This document shows positions 29,960 through 38,455 of a stretch of DNA of 64,000 bases, in pieces. Position numbers and translations under genes: made by a program. The stretch covers positions 1-64,000 of the forward strand of contig CALTWF010000009.1 of assembly GCA_943912755.1 (NCBI GenBank), written 5' to 3'. Within the stretch, counting starts at the first letter, position 1. Each line of letters opens with the position of its first letter. The notes beneath the pieces were generated by a model. It did not search any database. It was not told the DNA's origin and worked only from the letters and a program-made list of their open reading frames with translations. The stretch is from an uncultured Pseudomonas sp. (GTDB lineage Bacteria; Pseudomonadota; Gammaproteobacteria; Pseudomonadales; Pseudomonadaceae).

Positions 29960-32401
29960 GTGAAAGGTCCGTCCCCGTCCTCAGCACGTTCCACCCGTTC
30001 CTTCAAACAGGCCCTGCTGGCCTCGGCCGTGGCCGCCGGGCTCTGCGGCAGCATCGCCGCCCAGGCCGCCGAGCCTGCCACGCCGGCGCAGATCAGCGCC
30101 TCCCAGGCGCGCCAGGTCAACCTCGACCTGCCCGCGCAAAGCCTCGACCAGACCCTGACCCGCTTCGCCGACCAGGCCGACCTGCATCTGCTGTTCACCA
30201 CCAGCGACGTGGCCGGCCTCGACAGCCCGGGCCTGCGCGGCAGCTACAGCATCGAGCAGGCCCTGCAGGAACTGCTCGCCGGCAGCGGCGTGAGCTGGCA
30301 GTTCAGCGACGCGCGCACGGTGATCCTGCGCAAAAGCGCACCCCAGGCGGCGCTGAGCCTCAAGCCGATCGAAGTCAGCGTGGCCTCGCGCACCAGCACC
30401 TCGATCAGCGAGATTCCCGGCACCGTCTGGGTGGTCGACCAGGAGCAGCTCAAGGAGCAGATCAGCAGCGGCGTCAGCCTCAAGGAAGCCATCGGCAAGC
30501 TGGTACCGGGCCTCGACCTGGCCCCGGAAGGGCGCACCAACTACGGCCAGAACATGCGCGGGCGCAACGTCCTGGTGATGATCGACGGGGTCAGCCAGAA
30601 CAGCTCCCGCGGCCTGTCGCGGCAGTTCGACAGCATCTCGCCGTTCAACGTCCAGCGCGTCGAAGTGCTGTCCGGGGCCAGCGCCATCTACGGCGGCGGC
30701 GCCACCGGCGGCATCATCAACATCGTCACCAAGAAGGGTGAGCCGGGCCCGGCGCAGTTCGAAACCCAGGTCGGCGCTAGCAGCGGCTTCAACAACAGCG
30801 ACGACCTGTCGACCCGTATCGCCCAGTCGGTCAGCGGCGGCAACGAGCGCATCAATGCCCGCCTCGGCGTGTCCGCCGAGCAGAACGAAGCCTTCTACGA
30901 CGGCGCCGGCGAGCAGATCTTCATCGACAACACCCAGACCGACCTGCAATACAACCGCACCATCGACGTGATGGGCAGCCTCGGCCTGCAGTTCAACGAC
31001 GAGCAAAGCCTCGACCTGCTGGCCCAGTACTACGACTCGGGCAACCACGGCAGCACCGGCATCTACTTTCCGCACCTGAACTACAACGCGCCGTCCGACC
31101 TGGAAGACGCCGAGCTGCGCAGCGGCCTGTCCAGCGACCTGGAGCCGCAGACCCGGCGCCTGCTGCTCAACGCCAACTACCACCACGCCGACGTGCTCGG
31201 CCAGGACTTCTACCTGCAGGCCTCGTACCGCAAGGAAGACGACAACTTCTACCCGTTTCCCTACTACAACACCGGCAAGCCGACCGGCTCCAAGGGCGTG
31301 TACTTCGCCGCCTCGCAGCAGAACTTCGAGGTGTCCAGCCTGAAGGCGCTGTTCGCCAGGCAGTGGGACAGCCTCAAGCTGACCTACGGCGTCGACCTCG
31401 ACCGCGAGCGTTTCAACGCCGAGCAGACCACCTTCGATGCGCGCACCTCGTCGAGCAGCGGCGGCCTGGACCTGGACGCGGCGAGCAAGGCGCCGCGCTA
31501 CCCCAGCTATCGCGTCGACGGGCTGTCCGCCTACGCCCAGCTGGACTGGCACCTGACCGACAACCTGACCCTCTCCGGCGGCGCCCGGCGCCAGCAGATG
31601 GACGTGGATGTCGGCAACTTCAAGGGCATTCCCGGCGGCAGCAACGACTACCAGGTCAACCTGTACAACCTCGGCGCCATCTACGACTTCAAGAACGGCC
31701 ACCAGGTCTGGACCAACTACGGCGAAGGCTTCGACCTGCCGGACCCGGCCAAGTACTACGGCAAGGCCGGCCTGAGCGTCGACGACAACCCGCTGGCCGG
31801 GATCAAGAGTCGCCAGGTGGAAATGGGCTGGCGCTATGCCGACCTCGATTGGGATGCCCAGGCGGCGGTGTACTACATCTGGTCGGACAAGGTCATCAGC
31901 ACCGACTCGGCGACCCTGACCATCAATGTCGAAGATAAGAAAAGCCGCGACTTCGGCTTCGAGGGCGCCCTGACCCGGCGCTTCGCGAATGGCTGGGAGG
32001 CGGGCAGCACCCTGCATCTGGTGCGTTCGGAAGAGGAGGACGCCAGCGGTGACTGGATCAAGCGCGATGCCCGTTATGCCTCGCTGTCCAAGTCCACCGC
32101 CTTCGTCGGCTGGAAAGGTGACGGGCGCAATGCGCGGTTGCAGGCCAACCACGCCTTCACCCTCGAAGACGACGCCGACCACACGATCACCGGCTACACC
32201 ACCTTCGACCTGCTGGGCAGCCAGGAAACCGGCTTCGGCACCTTCAGCGCCGGCATCCAGAACCTGCTGGACAAGCAGTACAGCACCGTCTGGGGCCAGC
32301 GCGCGACGCTGTTCTACTCGCCGACCTACGGCCCGGCCTACCTGTACGACTACCAGGGCCGCGGGCGCACCTACAGCCTGACCTGGTCCATGGCCTACTG
32401 A
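29960..32401 (+). CDS. TonB-dependent transducer/siderophore receptor with STN domain
   Basis: 813 residues from GTG 29960; upstream in-frame sequence to 29822 overlaps fecR. Long Sec signal ending AAQA. The STN signalling domain (~48-115, LDLPAQSLDQTLTRFADQADLHLLF) marks it as a FecA/FpvA-type transducer. Plug with IYGGGATGGIINIVTKKG, then a 22-strand barrel ending in the aromatic YSLTWSMAY. The EGFDLPDPAKYYG stretch resembles the aerobactin receptor IutA, so a hydroxamate/citrate-hydroxamate siderophore is a guess. Regulated by the preceding sigma/FecR pair. Confidence 0.9.
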   Translation: MKGPSPSSARSTRSFKQALLASAVAAGLCGSIAAQAAEPATPAQISASQARQVNLDLPAQSLDQTLTRFADQADLHLLFTTSDVAGLDSPGLRGSYSIEQALQELLAGSGVSWQFSDARTVILRKSAPQAALSLKPIEVSVASRTSTSISEIPGTVWVVDQEQLKEQISSGVSLKEAIGKLVPGLDLAPEGRTNYGQNMRGRNVLVMIDGVSQNSSRGLSRQFDSISPFNVQRVEVLSGASAIYGGGATGGIINIVTKKGEPGPAQFETQVGASSGFNNSDDLSTRIAQSVSGGNERINARLGVSAEQNEAFYDGAGEQIFIDNTQTDLQYNRTIDVMGSLGLQFNDEQSLDLLAQYYDSGNHGSTGIYFPHLNYNAPSDLEDAELRSGLSSDLEPQTRRLLLNANYHHADVLGQDFYLQASYRKEDDNFYPFPYYNTGKPTGSKGVYFAASQQNFEVSSLKALFARQWDSLKLTYGVDLDRERFNAEQTTFDARTSSSSGGLDLDAASKAPRYPSYRVDGLSAYAQLDWHLTDNLTLSGGARRQQMDVDVGNFKGIPGGSNDYQVNLYNLGAIYDFKNGHQVWTNYGEGFDLPDPAKYYGKAGLSVDDNPLAGIKSRQVEMGWRYADLDWDAQAAVYYIWSDKVISTDSATLTINVEDKKSRDFGFEGALTRRFANGWEAGSTLHLVRSEEEDASGDWIKRDARYASLSKSTAFVGWKGDGRNARLQANHAFTLEDDADHTITGYTTFDLLGSQETGFGTFSAGIQNLLDKQYSTVWGQRATLFYSPTYGPAYLYDYQGRGRTYSLTWSMAY

Positions 32402-32461
32402 GCCGTGCCACTGCCGGGGCCACCAGGGCAAACACTTCCCTCGTAACAAAATGAATCACCT

Positions 32462-32484
32462 GCGCCGGGCCCCGGCGCTTTCTT
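32462..32484 (+). terminator. Terminator of the receptor operon
   Basis: GCGCCGG-GCC-CCGGCGC stem followed by TTTCTT, 60 bases after the receptor stop. Confidence 0.75.
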
Positions 32485-32548
32485 GACGAACCTCTCGCGC
32501 CTTAGGCTATCCAACCGTTGGAGATGCCCACTGTGCGGGAGGTACCCC

Positions 32549-32851
32549 ATGTCACGCCGAAGCCTGTCGATGCTGCTCGCTGCTGTCCTCGCCGTTCTTG
32601 GCGGCGGAACGGCGCTGGCCGCCAGCGACAACAACCCGCACAACAGTCCGATCCGCGACATCAATCCCAACAGCCAGCAGGGCAGCGTGCCTGATACGCC
32701 GCCGCTGCGCGGCCCCACCACGCAACCCGTCACGCGCCCGCCGACCCTGGAAAACCGCGGTATCGGCAACGGCAACAATCTGCGCCGCGAACAGCAGGCG
32801 CCGCGTCTGGAACCCACTCGTCCGCCCCGCGATTCACAGCGCCTGCCGTGA
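32549..32851 (+). CDS. Small secreted Pro/Asn-rich protein
   Basis: 100 residues from ATG 32549 with ribosome site GGGAGG. Signal peptide (RRSLSMLLAAVLAVLGGGTALA) followed by a low-complexity, disordered mature part rich in Asn, Pro, Arg and Gln (NNPHNSPIRDINPNSQQG, RPPTLENRGIGNGNN). No domain recognised. Transcribed with, and 23 bases before, the PQQ-type sugar dehydrogenase gene; a periplasmic location alongside that enzyme is likely. Confidence 0.7.
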   Translation: MSRRSLSMLLAAVLAVLGGGTALAASDNNPHNSPIRDINPNSQQGSVPDTPPLRGPTTQPVTRPPTLENRGIGNGNNLRREQQAPRLEPTRPPRDSQRLP

Positions 32852-32874
32852 TCGCCTGAAGAAAGGAATCCTGC

Positions 32875-34023
32875 ATGACCTCACGATCCTGGCTGCTTGC
32901 CCTCGGCACTGCCGCGTTGTTGCCCTTTGCCGCCCAGGCCGCACCTGAGCGGACCTTCCCCAGCGAGGAAGGCACGCTCAAGGTGGCGACCCTCGCCGAA
33001 GGCCTGAAACACCCGTGGGCCCTGGCCTTTCTCCCGGACAACCAGGGCATCCTGGTCACCGAGCGGCAGGGCAACCTGCGGGTGATCGGCGCCGAGGGCC
33101 GGGTCGGTGCGCCGCTGAGCGGCGTGCCGGAGGTCTGGGCCAAGGGGCAGGGCGGCCTGCTCGATGTGGTGCTGTCGCCGACCTTCAAGCAGGACCGCCT
33201 GGTCTACCTGTCCTACGCCGAGGGTGGTGGCGAGGGCGGCAAGGCCGGTACGGCGGTGGGGCGCGGACGGCTGTCGGCGGACCTGGCCAGCATCGAGGAC
33301 TTCAACGTCATCTTCCGCCAGATGCCGAAGCTCTCCACCAGCAACCACTTCGGCTCGCGCCTGGTGTTCGACCGTGACGGCTACCTGTTCATCGCCCTGG
33401 GCGAAAACAACGAACGTGCTACGTCCCAGGACCTCGACAAATTGCAGGGCAAGGTGGTGCGCATCCTGCCCGATGGCGAGATTCCCAAGGACAACCCCTT
33501 CGTCGGGCAGAAGAACGTGCAGCCGGCGATCTGGTCCTACGGCCACCGCAACCAGCAGGGCGCGGCGCTCAACCCCTGGACCGGCCAGCTCTGGACCAAC
33601 GAGCACGGCCCCCGTGGCGGTGACGAGATCAACATTCCCAAGCCGGGCAAGAACTACGGCTGGCCATTGGCGACCCATGGCATCAACTACTCGCTGATGC
33701 CGATTCCCGAGGCCAAGGGCAAGGAAGCCGAGGGCACCGTGCAGCCCCATCATGTCTGGGAGAAATCGCCGGCCATCAGCGGCATGGCCTTCTATGACGG
33801 CGGCCGCTTCAAGCCCTGGGACCACAACCTGTTCATCGGCGCGCTGGCGGCCCAGGAAGTGATCCGCCTGCAACTGGATGGCGACAAGGTCGTCCATGAG
33901 GAACGCATCCTCGGCCAGCTGAACGCCCGGGTGCGGGATGTGCGGGTGGGGCCGGATGGTTTTGTCTATCTGCTGACGGATGAAGAGGATGGGCAGTTGT
34001 TGAAGGTGGGATTGGCTGAATAA
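32875..34023 (+). CDS. PQQ-dependent aldose sugar dehydrogenase (YliI/Asd-like)
   Basis: 382 residues with a Sec signal peptide ending AAQA. Soluble-glucose-dehydrogenase-type beta propeller: LKHPWALAFLPD, GQGGLLDVVLSP, NHFGSRLVFDRDGYLFIALG, WSYGHRNQQGAALNP, NEHGPRGGDEIN, NYGWPLATHGINY and AISGMAFYDG are the family signatures that form the PQQ and Ca sites. A periplasmic enzyme oxidising aldoses at C1. Pseudomonads make PQQ, so the cofactor is available. Followed by a REP hairpin that probably ends transcription. Confidence 0.9.
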   Translation: MTSRSWLLALGTAALLPFAAQAAPERTFPSEEGTLKVATLAEGLKHPWALAFLPDNQGILVTERQGNLRVIGAEGRVGAPLSGVPEVWAKGQGGLLDVVLSPTFKQDRLVYLSYAEGGGEGGKAGTAVGRGRLSADLASIEDFNVIFRQMPKLSTSNHFGSRLVFDRDGYLFIALGENNERATSQDLDKLQGKVVRILPDGEIPKDNPFVGQKNVQPAIWSYGHRNQQGAALNPWTGQLWTNEHGPRGGDEINIPKPGKNYGWPLATHGINYSLMPIPEAKGKEAEGTVQPHHVWEKSPAISGMAFYDGGRFKPWDHNLFIGALAAQEVIRLQLDGDKVVHEERILGQLNARVRDVRVGPDGFVYLLTDEEDGQLLKVGLAE

Positions 34024-34040
34024 ATTTATATGTTTATTCG

Positions 34041-34106
34041 GGCCTCATCGTTGGCAAGCCAGCTCCCACAAAACCCTGTGGGAGCTGGCTTGCCAGCGAT
34101 GAGGCC
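34041..34106. repeat. REP inverted pair
   Basis: Two REP units facing across a 5-6-base loop (GGCCTCATCGTTGGCAAGCC...GGCTTGCCAGCGATGAGGCC), one mismatch (T for C), 18 bases after the sugar dehydrogenase stop; an effective terminator-like hairpin. Confidence 0.92.
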
Positions 34107-34170
34107 TTTAAAAACCACACACAACTAATGGCTTACTGATATACCCTGTGCCCTTTTCCCGAGGGTCAGC

Positions 34171-35277
34171 ATGTCGAACACCCCCCTGGCCCTGTACCAG
34201 CAAGCCATCGCCCAGCAGGGCTTCATCCCCGACCCGGCCCAGCGTGCCGCCGTCGAAGCCCTGCAAGCCTGTTTCGACGCCCTGCACCAAGGCCAGCCGG
34301 CCCGGGGCGTCTATCTCTGGGGCCCGGTGGGGCGCGGCAAGACCTGGCTGATGGACCAGTTCTTCAGTTGCCTGACCATCTCCGCACGCCGCCAGCATTT
34401 CCACCACTTCATGCGCTGGACCCACCAACGGCTGTTCCAGCTCAACGGCACCGCCGATCCGTTGCAGGCCCTGGCCCGTTCGCTGGCCGAGGAAATCCGC
34501 GTGCTCTGCTTCGACGAACTGTTCGTCAACGATATCGGCGACGCCATCATCCTCGGCCGGCTGTTCCAGGTGCTGTTCGACGCCGGGGTGGTGGTGGTCG
34601 CCACCTCCAACCTGCCGCCACGCCAGTTGTATGCCGATGGCTTCAATCGCGAGCGCTTCCTGCCGGCCATCGCCGCCATCGAGGCGTCGATGCAGGTGGT
34701 GGCGGTCCACGGCGAACAGGATCATCGCCTGCATCCCGGCGCCGAGCGCCAGCGCTACTGGGTGCGCCAGGCCGGCCAGCCCTGCGCCCTGGAGCAGGTG
34801 TTCAACGAACTGAGCGGCGCGGCCTCTGCGACCGACGCGGACCTGGCGGTGGGCTACCGCACCGTGCAGGTGCTCCGGCGCAGTGACAAGGTGCTCTGGT
34901 GTGACTACCCGCACCTGTGCGAGCAGCCCTTGGCGGCCATGGAGTTCATGGCCCTGTGCGAGGGATTCGAAGCGATCCTGCTCAGTGGCGTGCCGGCCCT
35001 GGGTGCGGCGCAGCGTCCCGGCAGGATCGCCCGGGGAACCGAGGATGCCGCCGAGCGGGTGGTGGCCGGCGACCGCGAGCTGCCGCAACTGTCACCCCAG
35101 GACGACGGTGCGCGGCGCTTCATCGCCCTGGTCGACGAATGCTACGACCAGCGCGTGGCCCTTTATCTGGAAGCCGAAGTTCCCCTGGAAGCGCTCTACA
35201 CTCAAGGGTACCTGGAGTTCCCGTTCCGACGGACACTCAGCCGTCTGCGGGAGATGCAGTTGCAACGCTTCCACTGA
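34171..35277 (+). CDS. ZapE/AFG1-family ATPase, apparent second copy
   Basis: 368 residues. AFG1-like P-loop ATPase: Walker A GPVGRGKT (51-58), Walker B VLCFDELFV (D115, E116), sensor VVATSNLPPRQLYADGFNRERFLP. ZapE is a Z-ring-associated ATPase; mitochondrial AFG1 helps degrade complex IV subunits. The housekeeping zapE of pseudomonads lies by rplM/rpsI, so this copy beside a DinB gene is likely a paralogue. TADPLQALARSLAEEIRVLCFDEL is family-typical, but the N-terminus (MSNTPLALYQQAIAQQGF) is divergent. Overlaps nothing; dinB follows after 11 bases. Confidence 0.85.
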   Translation: MSNTPLALYQQAIAQQGFIPDPAQRAAVEALQACFDALHQGQPARGVYLWGPVGRGKTWLMDQFFSCLTISARRQHFHHFMRWTHQRLFQLNGTADPLQALARSLAEEIRVLCFDELFVNDIGDAIILGRLFQVLFDAGVVVVATSNLPPRQLYADGFNRERFLPAIAAIEASMQVVAVHGEQDHRLHPGAERQRYWVRQAGQPCALEQVFNELSGAASATDADLAVGYRTVQVLRRSDKVLWCDYPHLCEQPLAAMEFMALCEGFEAILLSGVPALGAAQRPGRIARGTEDAAERVVAGDRELPQLSPQDDGARRFIALVDECYDQRVALYLEAEVPLEALYTQGYLEFPFRRTLSRLREMQLQRFH

Positions 35278-35288
35278 GGACGTGCAAA

Positions 35289-35894
35289 ATGGCCGAGCCA
35301 CTGTCGCACCACCTGCTGACCATGGCCTACAACAACGCCTGGGCCAACCACCGCCTGTACAAGGCCTGCCGGCAACTGAGCCGCGACGAGTTCGTCGCCC
35401 CGCGCTGCAGTTTCTTCCCGTCGATCAAGGCCACCCTCAACCACCTGCTGACCGTCGACTGGTTCTACCTCCAGGCCCTGGAGCGGGAACTGCGCGGCGA
35501 GCCGCCGGACGAACTGGCCGAGCGCTTCTTCGAGCCGCAGGAGCCGTTCGACGATCCCGGGCAGTTGCACCGCGAGCAGGCCCAGAGCGACCGGCGCCTG
35601 ATCGCCTACTGCCAGCTACAGCGCGACGACCAGTTGTACCGTTACGTCAGCATCGTCCGTCCCGAACGGGTCCAGCGCGACCAGCGCCTGCGCCTGCTGG
35701 CCCACCTGTTCGAGCACCAGATCCATCACCGCGGCCAGGTCCACGCCATGCTCGCGGAAACCGATGTGCGCCCGCCGCAACTGGACGAATTCTTCTGCGA
35801 GGAGGAGGCCCACCTGCGCGCCCGGGACTTCGCCGAACTGGGCTGGAGCGAAGAGATGATCTGGGGCGTCAGCGCGCGAACCAGCCCAGGGTGA
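35289..35894 (+). CDS. DinB-family metal-dependent protein
   Basis: 201 residues, four-helix-bundle type. The metal-binding pattern is intact: HLLTVDWFYL (His1) and HLFEHQIHHRGQVHAML (His2/His3). This is the DinB/YfiT-like family of putative thiol-dependent hydrolases or transferases; no substrate known. Probably co-transcribed with the zapE paralogue 11 bases upstream. Its last 26 bases overlap the convergent yqaA-like gene. Confidence 0.87.
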   Translation: MAEPLSHHLLTMAYNNAWANHRLYKACRQLSRDEFVAPRCSFFPSIKATLNHLLTVDWFYLQALERELRGEPPDELAERFFEPQEPFDDPGQLHREQAQSDRRLIAYCQLQRDDQLYRYVSIVRPERVQRDQRLRLLAHLFEHQIHHRGQVHAMLAETDVRPPQLDEFFCEEEAHLRARDFAELGWSEEMIWGVSARTSPG

Positions 35895-36303
35895 TCATCG
35901 CCAGCACCAGGTAGCGTGCGCCCTTGGCCAGGGTCACCAGCAGCACGAAGCGCCACAGCGGCTCGCGCATGATCCCGGCGATCAGGGTCAGCGGGTCGCC
36001 GATCACCGGCATCCAGCTAAGCAGCAGCGACCACTGTCCGTAGCGCTGGTAACGCCGCTGCGCCTTGTCCAGCTGCGCGGCGGAAAAAGGGAACCAGCGC
36101 TTGTCGCGCCAGCGTTCGAGGGCCCGGCCGAGCAGCCAGTTGACGATCGAACCCAGCACATTGCCCAGGGTTGCGACCAGCAGCAGGCTCGCCACGGCCT
36201 GCGGCTCGTGCAGCAGCAAGCCCACCAGCACCGCCTCGGATTGCAGTGGCAGCAGGGTGGCGGCGCCGAAGGCGGCAAGAAACAGTCCCCAGTAGCTCAG
36301 CAC
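35869..36303 (-). CDS. YqaA-family (DedA/SNARE-associated) membrane protein
   Basis: 144 residues from GTG 36303. Four hydrophobic helices. The DedA-family core GNVLGSIVNWLLGRALERW and MPVIGDPLTLIAGIMR with the conserved Gly-Asp-Pro are present. DedA/VTT proteins act as lipid (undecaprenyl-phosphate or phospholipid) flippases or are needed for proton motive force; YqaA itself is uncharacterised. Tail-to-tail overlap with dinB by 26 bases. Confidence 0.85.
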   Translation of the reverse strand: MLSYWGLFLAAFGAATLLPLQSEAVLVGLLLHEPQAVASLLLVATLGNVLGSIVNWLLGRALERWRDKRWFPFSAAQLDKAQRRYQRYGQWSLLLSWMPVIGDPLTLIAGIMREPLWRFVLLVTLAKGARYLVLAMITLGWFAR

Positions 36304-36389
36304 GGTATGGATGACATCATTTTCTGAAGGGGTCGTAGGATATTTCCCCGATGTCGCGGCGACCAGTCAGGAAATGTTCGAATGTTTAT

Positions 36390-36407
36390 CGTTCCTTAAA
36401 TGGAACG
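36390..36407. promoter_or_regulatory. Perfect dyad, possible operator
   Basis: CGTTCC-TTAAAT-GGAACG, 97 bases before the ABM-domain gene in an AT-rich intergenic stretch. The regulator is unknown. Confidence 0.35.
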
Positions 36408-36503
36408 CTAAGGCCAAATTTAGCTGTCTAGTTCGATAAATGTGCTGAATTTAAGCTTCTCCCATCAACGCGACACACCACTTATTCGCCAGGGAGACCG
36501 CTT

Positions 36504-37073
36504 ATGAACACCGCCACTCAGGACAGCAACCAGAACGTCGTCACGCTGGTCATCCAGCACAAGGTCCGCGCCGATTCGCTCGATACCTACGAGCAATGGC
36601 TCAAGCGCGCCGTTCAGGCTGCACGCCGCCAGCCCGGCCACCTGGGTGTCAACGTGATCCGTCCGGAGGAGGGCGGCCGGCACTTCACCACCGTGGTGCG
36701 TTTCTGCGAGTCGGCGCGCCTGCAGGCCTGGGTCAACTCCAGCGAGCGCCAGGCCATGATCGGCGAGGTCATGCCCTTGCTCGAAGGTGGCGACCACACC
36801 GAAGTGCACGATGATCCGGAATTCTGGTTCACCCCGGCCAAGAGTGGCGCGGCGCAGCCTCCACGCTGGAAGCAGGCGCTGCTGACCTACCTGGTGATCT
36901 GCCCCATGACCTTGCTGGTGCCGACCCTGCTGGCGCCGTTCTTCGCCGAATTCCCGGCCCTGGGCGGCCGGGTGACCGGCAACCTGATCGTCAACCTGTT
37001 CGTCATCCTGCCCGTGGTGTTTTTCATCATGCCGCTGGTAACCCGCTGGTGCGCCGGCTGGCTGCGCGCCTGA
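36504..37073 (+). CDS. Antibiotic-biosynthesis-monooxygenase-domain membrane protein
   Basis: 189 residues. N-terminal ABM (dimeric alpha-beta barrel) domain, ~12-105 (VTLVIQHKVRADSLDTYEQWLKRAVQAARRQPGHLGVNVIRP, FTTVVRFCESARLQAWVNS), joined to two C-terminal membrane helices (~125-147 and ~158-178). This ABM-plus-two-helix form is common in proteobacteria, without known function. It is followed by an alpha/beta hydrolase gene after 58 bases, so the two may be co-transcribed. Confidence 0.82.
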   Translation: MNTATQDSNQNVVTLVIQHKVRADSLDTYEQWLKRAVQAARRQPGHLGVNVIRPEEGGRHFTTVVRFCESARLQAWVNSSERQAMIGEVMPLLEGGDHTEVHDDPEFWFTPAKSGAAQPPRWKQALLTYLVICPMTLLVPTLLAPFFAEFPALGGRVTGNLIVNLFVILPVVFFIMPLVTRWCAGWLRA

Positions 37074-37131
37074 ACCAATCGACCTGCAACGACTCAAGAC
37101 CCCTACCGACGCATTTTCAGGAGATACCCCG

Positions 37132-37950
37132 ATGAGCACGCTCGTAACCCGTGACGGCACCGCGATCTATTACAAGGACTGGGGCAGCGGCAAGCCCGTG
37201 CTGTTCAGCCACGGCTGGCCGCTGGACGCCGATATGTGGGATGTGCAGATGGAGTTCCTGGCCAGCCGCGGCTACCGCGCCATCGCGTTCGATCGCCGTG
37301 GTTTCGGGCGCTCCAGCCAGCCGTGGAGCGGTTATGACTACGACACTTTCGCCGACGATATCGCCCAGTTGATCGAGCACCTCGACCTCGACCAGGTCAC
37401 CCTGGTCGGCTTCTCCATGGGCGGTGGCGACGTCACCCGCTATATCGCCCGGCATGGCAGCGAGCGGGTGGCCGGGCTGGTCCTGCTTGGCGCGGTCACG
37501 CCGTTGTTCATCAAGACCGCGGACAACCCGGAGGGCGTCGACAAGTCGGTGTTCGACGGCATTCGCGACGGGCTGCGCGCCGACCGCGCGCAGTTCATCG
37601 CCGATTTCGCCGCGCCGTTCTACGGCATCAACCATGGGCAGAAGGTGTCCGAGGGTGTACAGACCCAGACCTTGAACATCGCCCTGATGGCGTCGCTCAA
37701 GGGCACCCTGGATTGCGTGACGGCCTTCTCCGAAACCGACTTCCGCCCGGACATGGCCAGGATCGACGTGCCGACCCTGGTGATCCACGGCGACGATGAC
37801 CAGATCGTGCCGTTCGAAAGCACTGGCAAGAAGGCCGCGCAGATGATTCGCGGGGCCGAGCTGACCGTCTACAGCGGCGCGCCCCATGGCTTTGCGGTGA
37901 CCCATGCGCAGCAGTTGAACGAGGATCTGCTGGCGTTCCTTTCGCGCTGA
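37132..37950 (+). CDS. Alpha/beta hydrolase (non-heme chloroperoxidase/arylesterase type)
   Basis: 272 residues. Triad visible: Ser in LVGFSMGGGD (~95), Asp in VIHGDDDQIVPFE (~223), His in GAPHGFAVTH (~251). FSHGWPLDADMWD (~24-36) holds the oxyanion HGWP, and FDRRGFGRSSQPW is the usual second motif. The family hydrolyses esters and shows perhydrolase/bromination side activity. Cytosolic. Probably in one operon with the ABM protein; GGAGATACCCC precedes the ATG. Confidence 0.9.
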   Translation: MSTLVTRDGTAIYYKDWGSGKPVLFSHGWPLDADMWDVQMEFLASRGYRAIAFDRRGFGRSSQPWSGYDYDTFADDIAQLIEHLDLDQVTLVGFSMGGGDVTRYIARHGSERVAGLVLLGAVTPLFIKTADNPEGVDKSVFDGIRDGLRADRAQFIADFAAPFYGINHGQKVSEGVQTQTLNIALMASLKGTLDCVTAFSETDFRPDMARIDVPTLVIHGDDDQIVPFESTGKKAAQMIRGAELTVYSGAPHGFAVTHAQQLNEDLLAFLSR

Positions 37951-37957
37951 TCTTCAA

Positions 37958-38017
37958 GCCCCATCGCCGGCAAGCCGACTGCCACCCTGTGGGAGCCGGC
38001 TTGCCGGCGATGAGGCC
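37958..38017. repeat. REP inverted pair, CCGGC variant
   Basis: GCCCCATCGCCGGCAAGCCG facing GCCGGCTTGCCGGCGATGAGGC: both arms use CGCCGGCAAG instead of the CGCTGGCAAG of the other copies, i.e. compensated stem changes. It separates the convergent hydrolase and AraC-type genes. Confidence 0.9.
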
Positions 38018-38024
38018 CGATCAT

Positions 38025-38375
38025 TCAACCCCTGCTTTCCTGCCGCCACCCCAGCGGCGTATCCCCCACCGCCCGACTGAAACTCCGACAGAAATGCGCC
38101 TGATCGCAAAACCCGCACTCCAGGGCAATCTGGCTCAGGCTCAAATCCGATCCCCGCAACAGCCGTCGCGCCCGCCAGATCCGCAGGCGCAGAATCCACG
38201 CCTGCGGCGCCATCCCGGTGCTGCGCTTGAAGGCCCGGGAAAAATGGCTGCGGCTCAGAGAGCAGGCGTCGGCCAGGGCCTGCACCTCGATGCCGCTGGC
38301 CAGGCCAGCGAGGATCAGGCGCTTGACCAGGCGTTCGCGTGGGCGGCTCAAGCGCCCCGCTTGCAACAGGTTCAT
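38025..38375 (-). CDS. Stand-alone AraC/XylS-type DNA-binding protein
   Basis: 116 residues from ATG 38375 (TGTGGAAA upstream); a GTG at 38432 could add 19 residues with little family resemblance. Only the double HTH is present: GIEVQALADACSLSRSHFSRAFKRSTGMAPQAW and LSLSQIALECGFCDQAHFCRSFSRAVGDTPLGWR. No N-terminal effector domain, as in SoxS/MarA-size regulators. It lies 80 bases below the oprD-like gene on the same strand. Target unknown. Confidence 0.8.
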   Translation of the reverse strand: MNLLQAGRLSRPRERLVKRLILAGLASGIEVQALADACSLSRSHFSRAFKRSTGMAPQAWILRLRIWRARRLLRGSDLSLSQIALECGFCDQAHFCRSFSRAVGDTPLGWRQESRG

Positions 38376-38455
38376 GGCGAAGTTTCCACACAGAAAGCAG
38401 CCGCCATTCTTCGCAGCCCGTCGCGGCTGCACGAGTTAATCGTTGTTAATTCGCC

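Noticed and set aside
29981..32449. 822-codon minus-strand open frame
   Set aside because: Antisense shadow of the TonB receptor; Val/Gly/Ala-rich with no domain.
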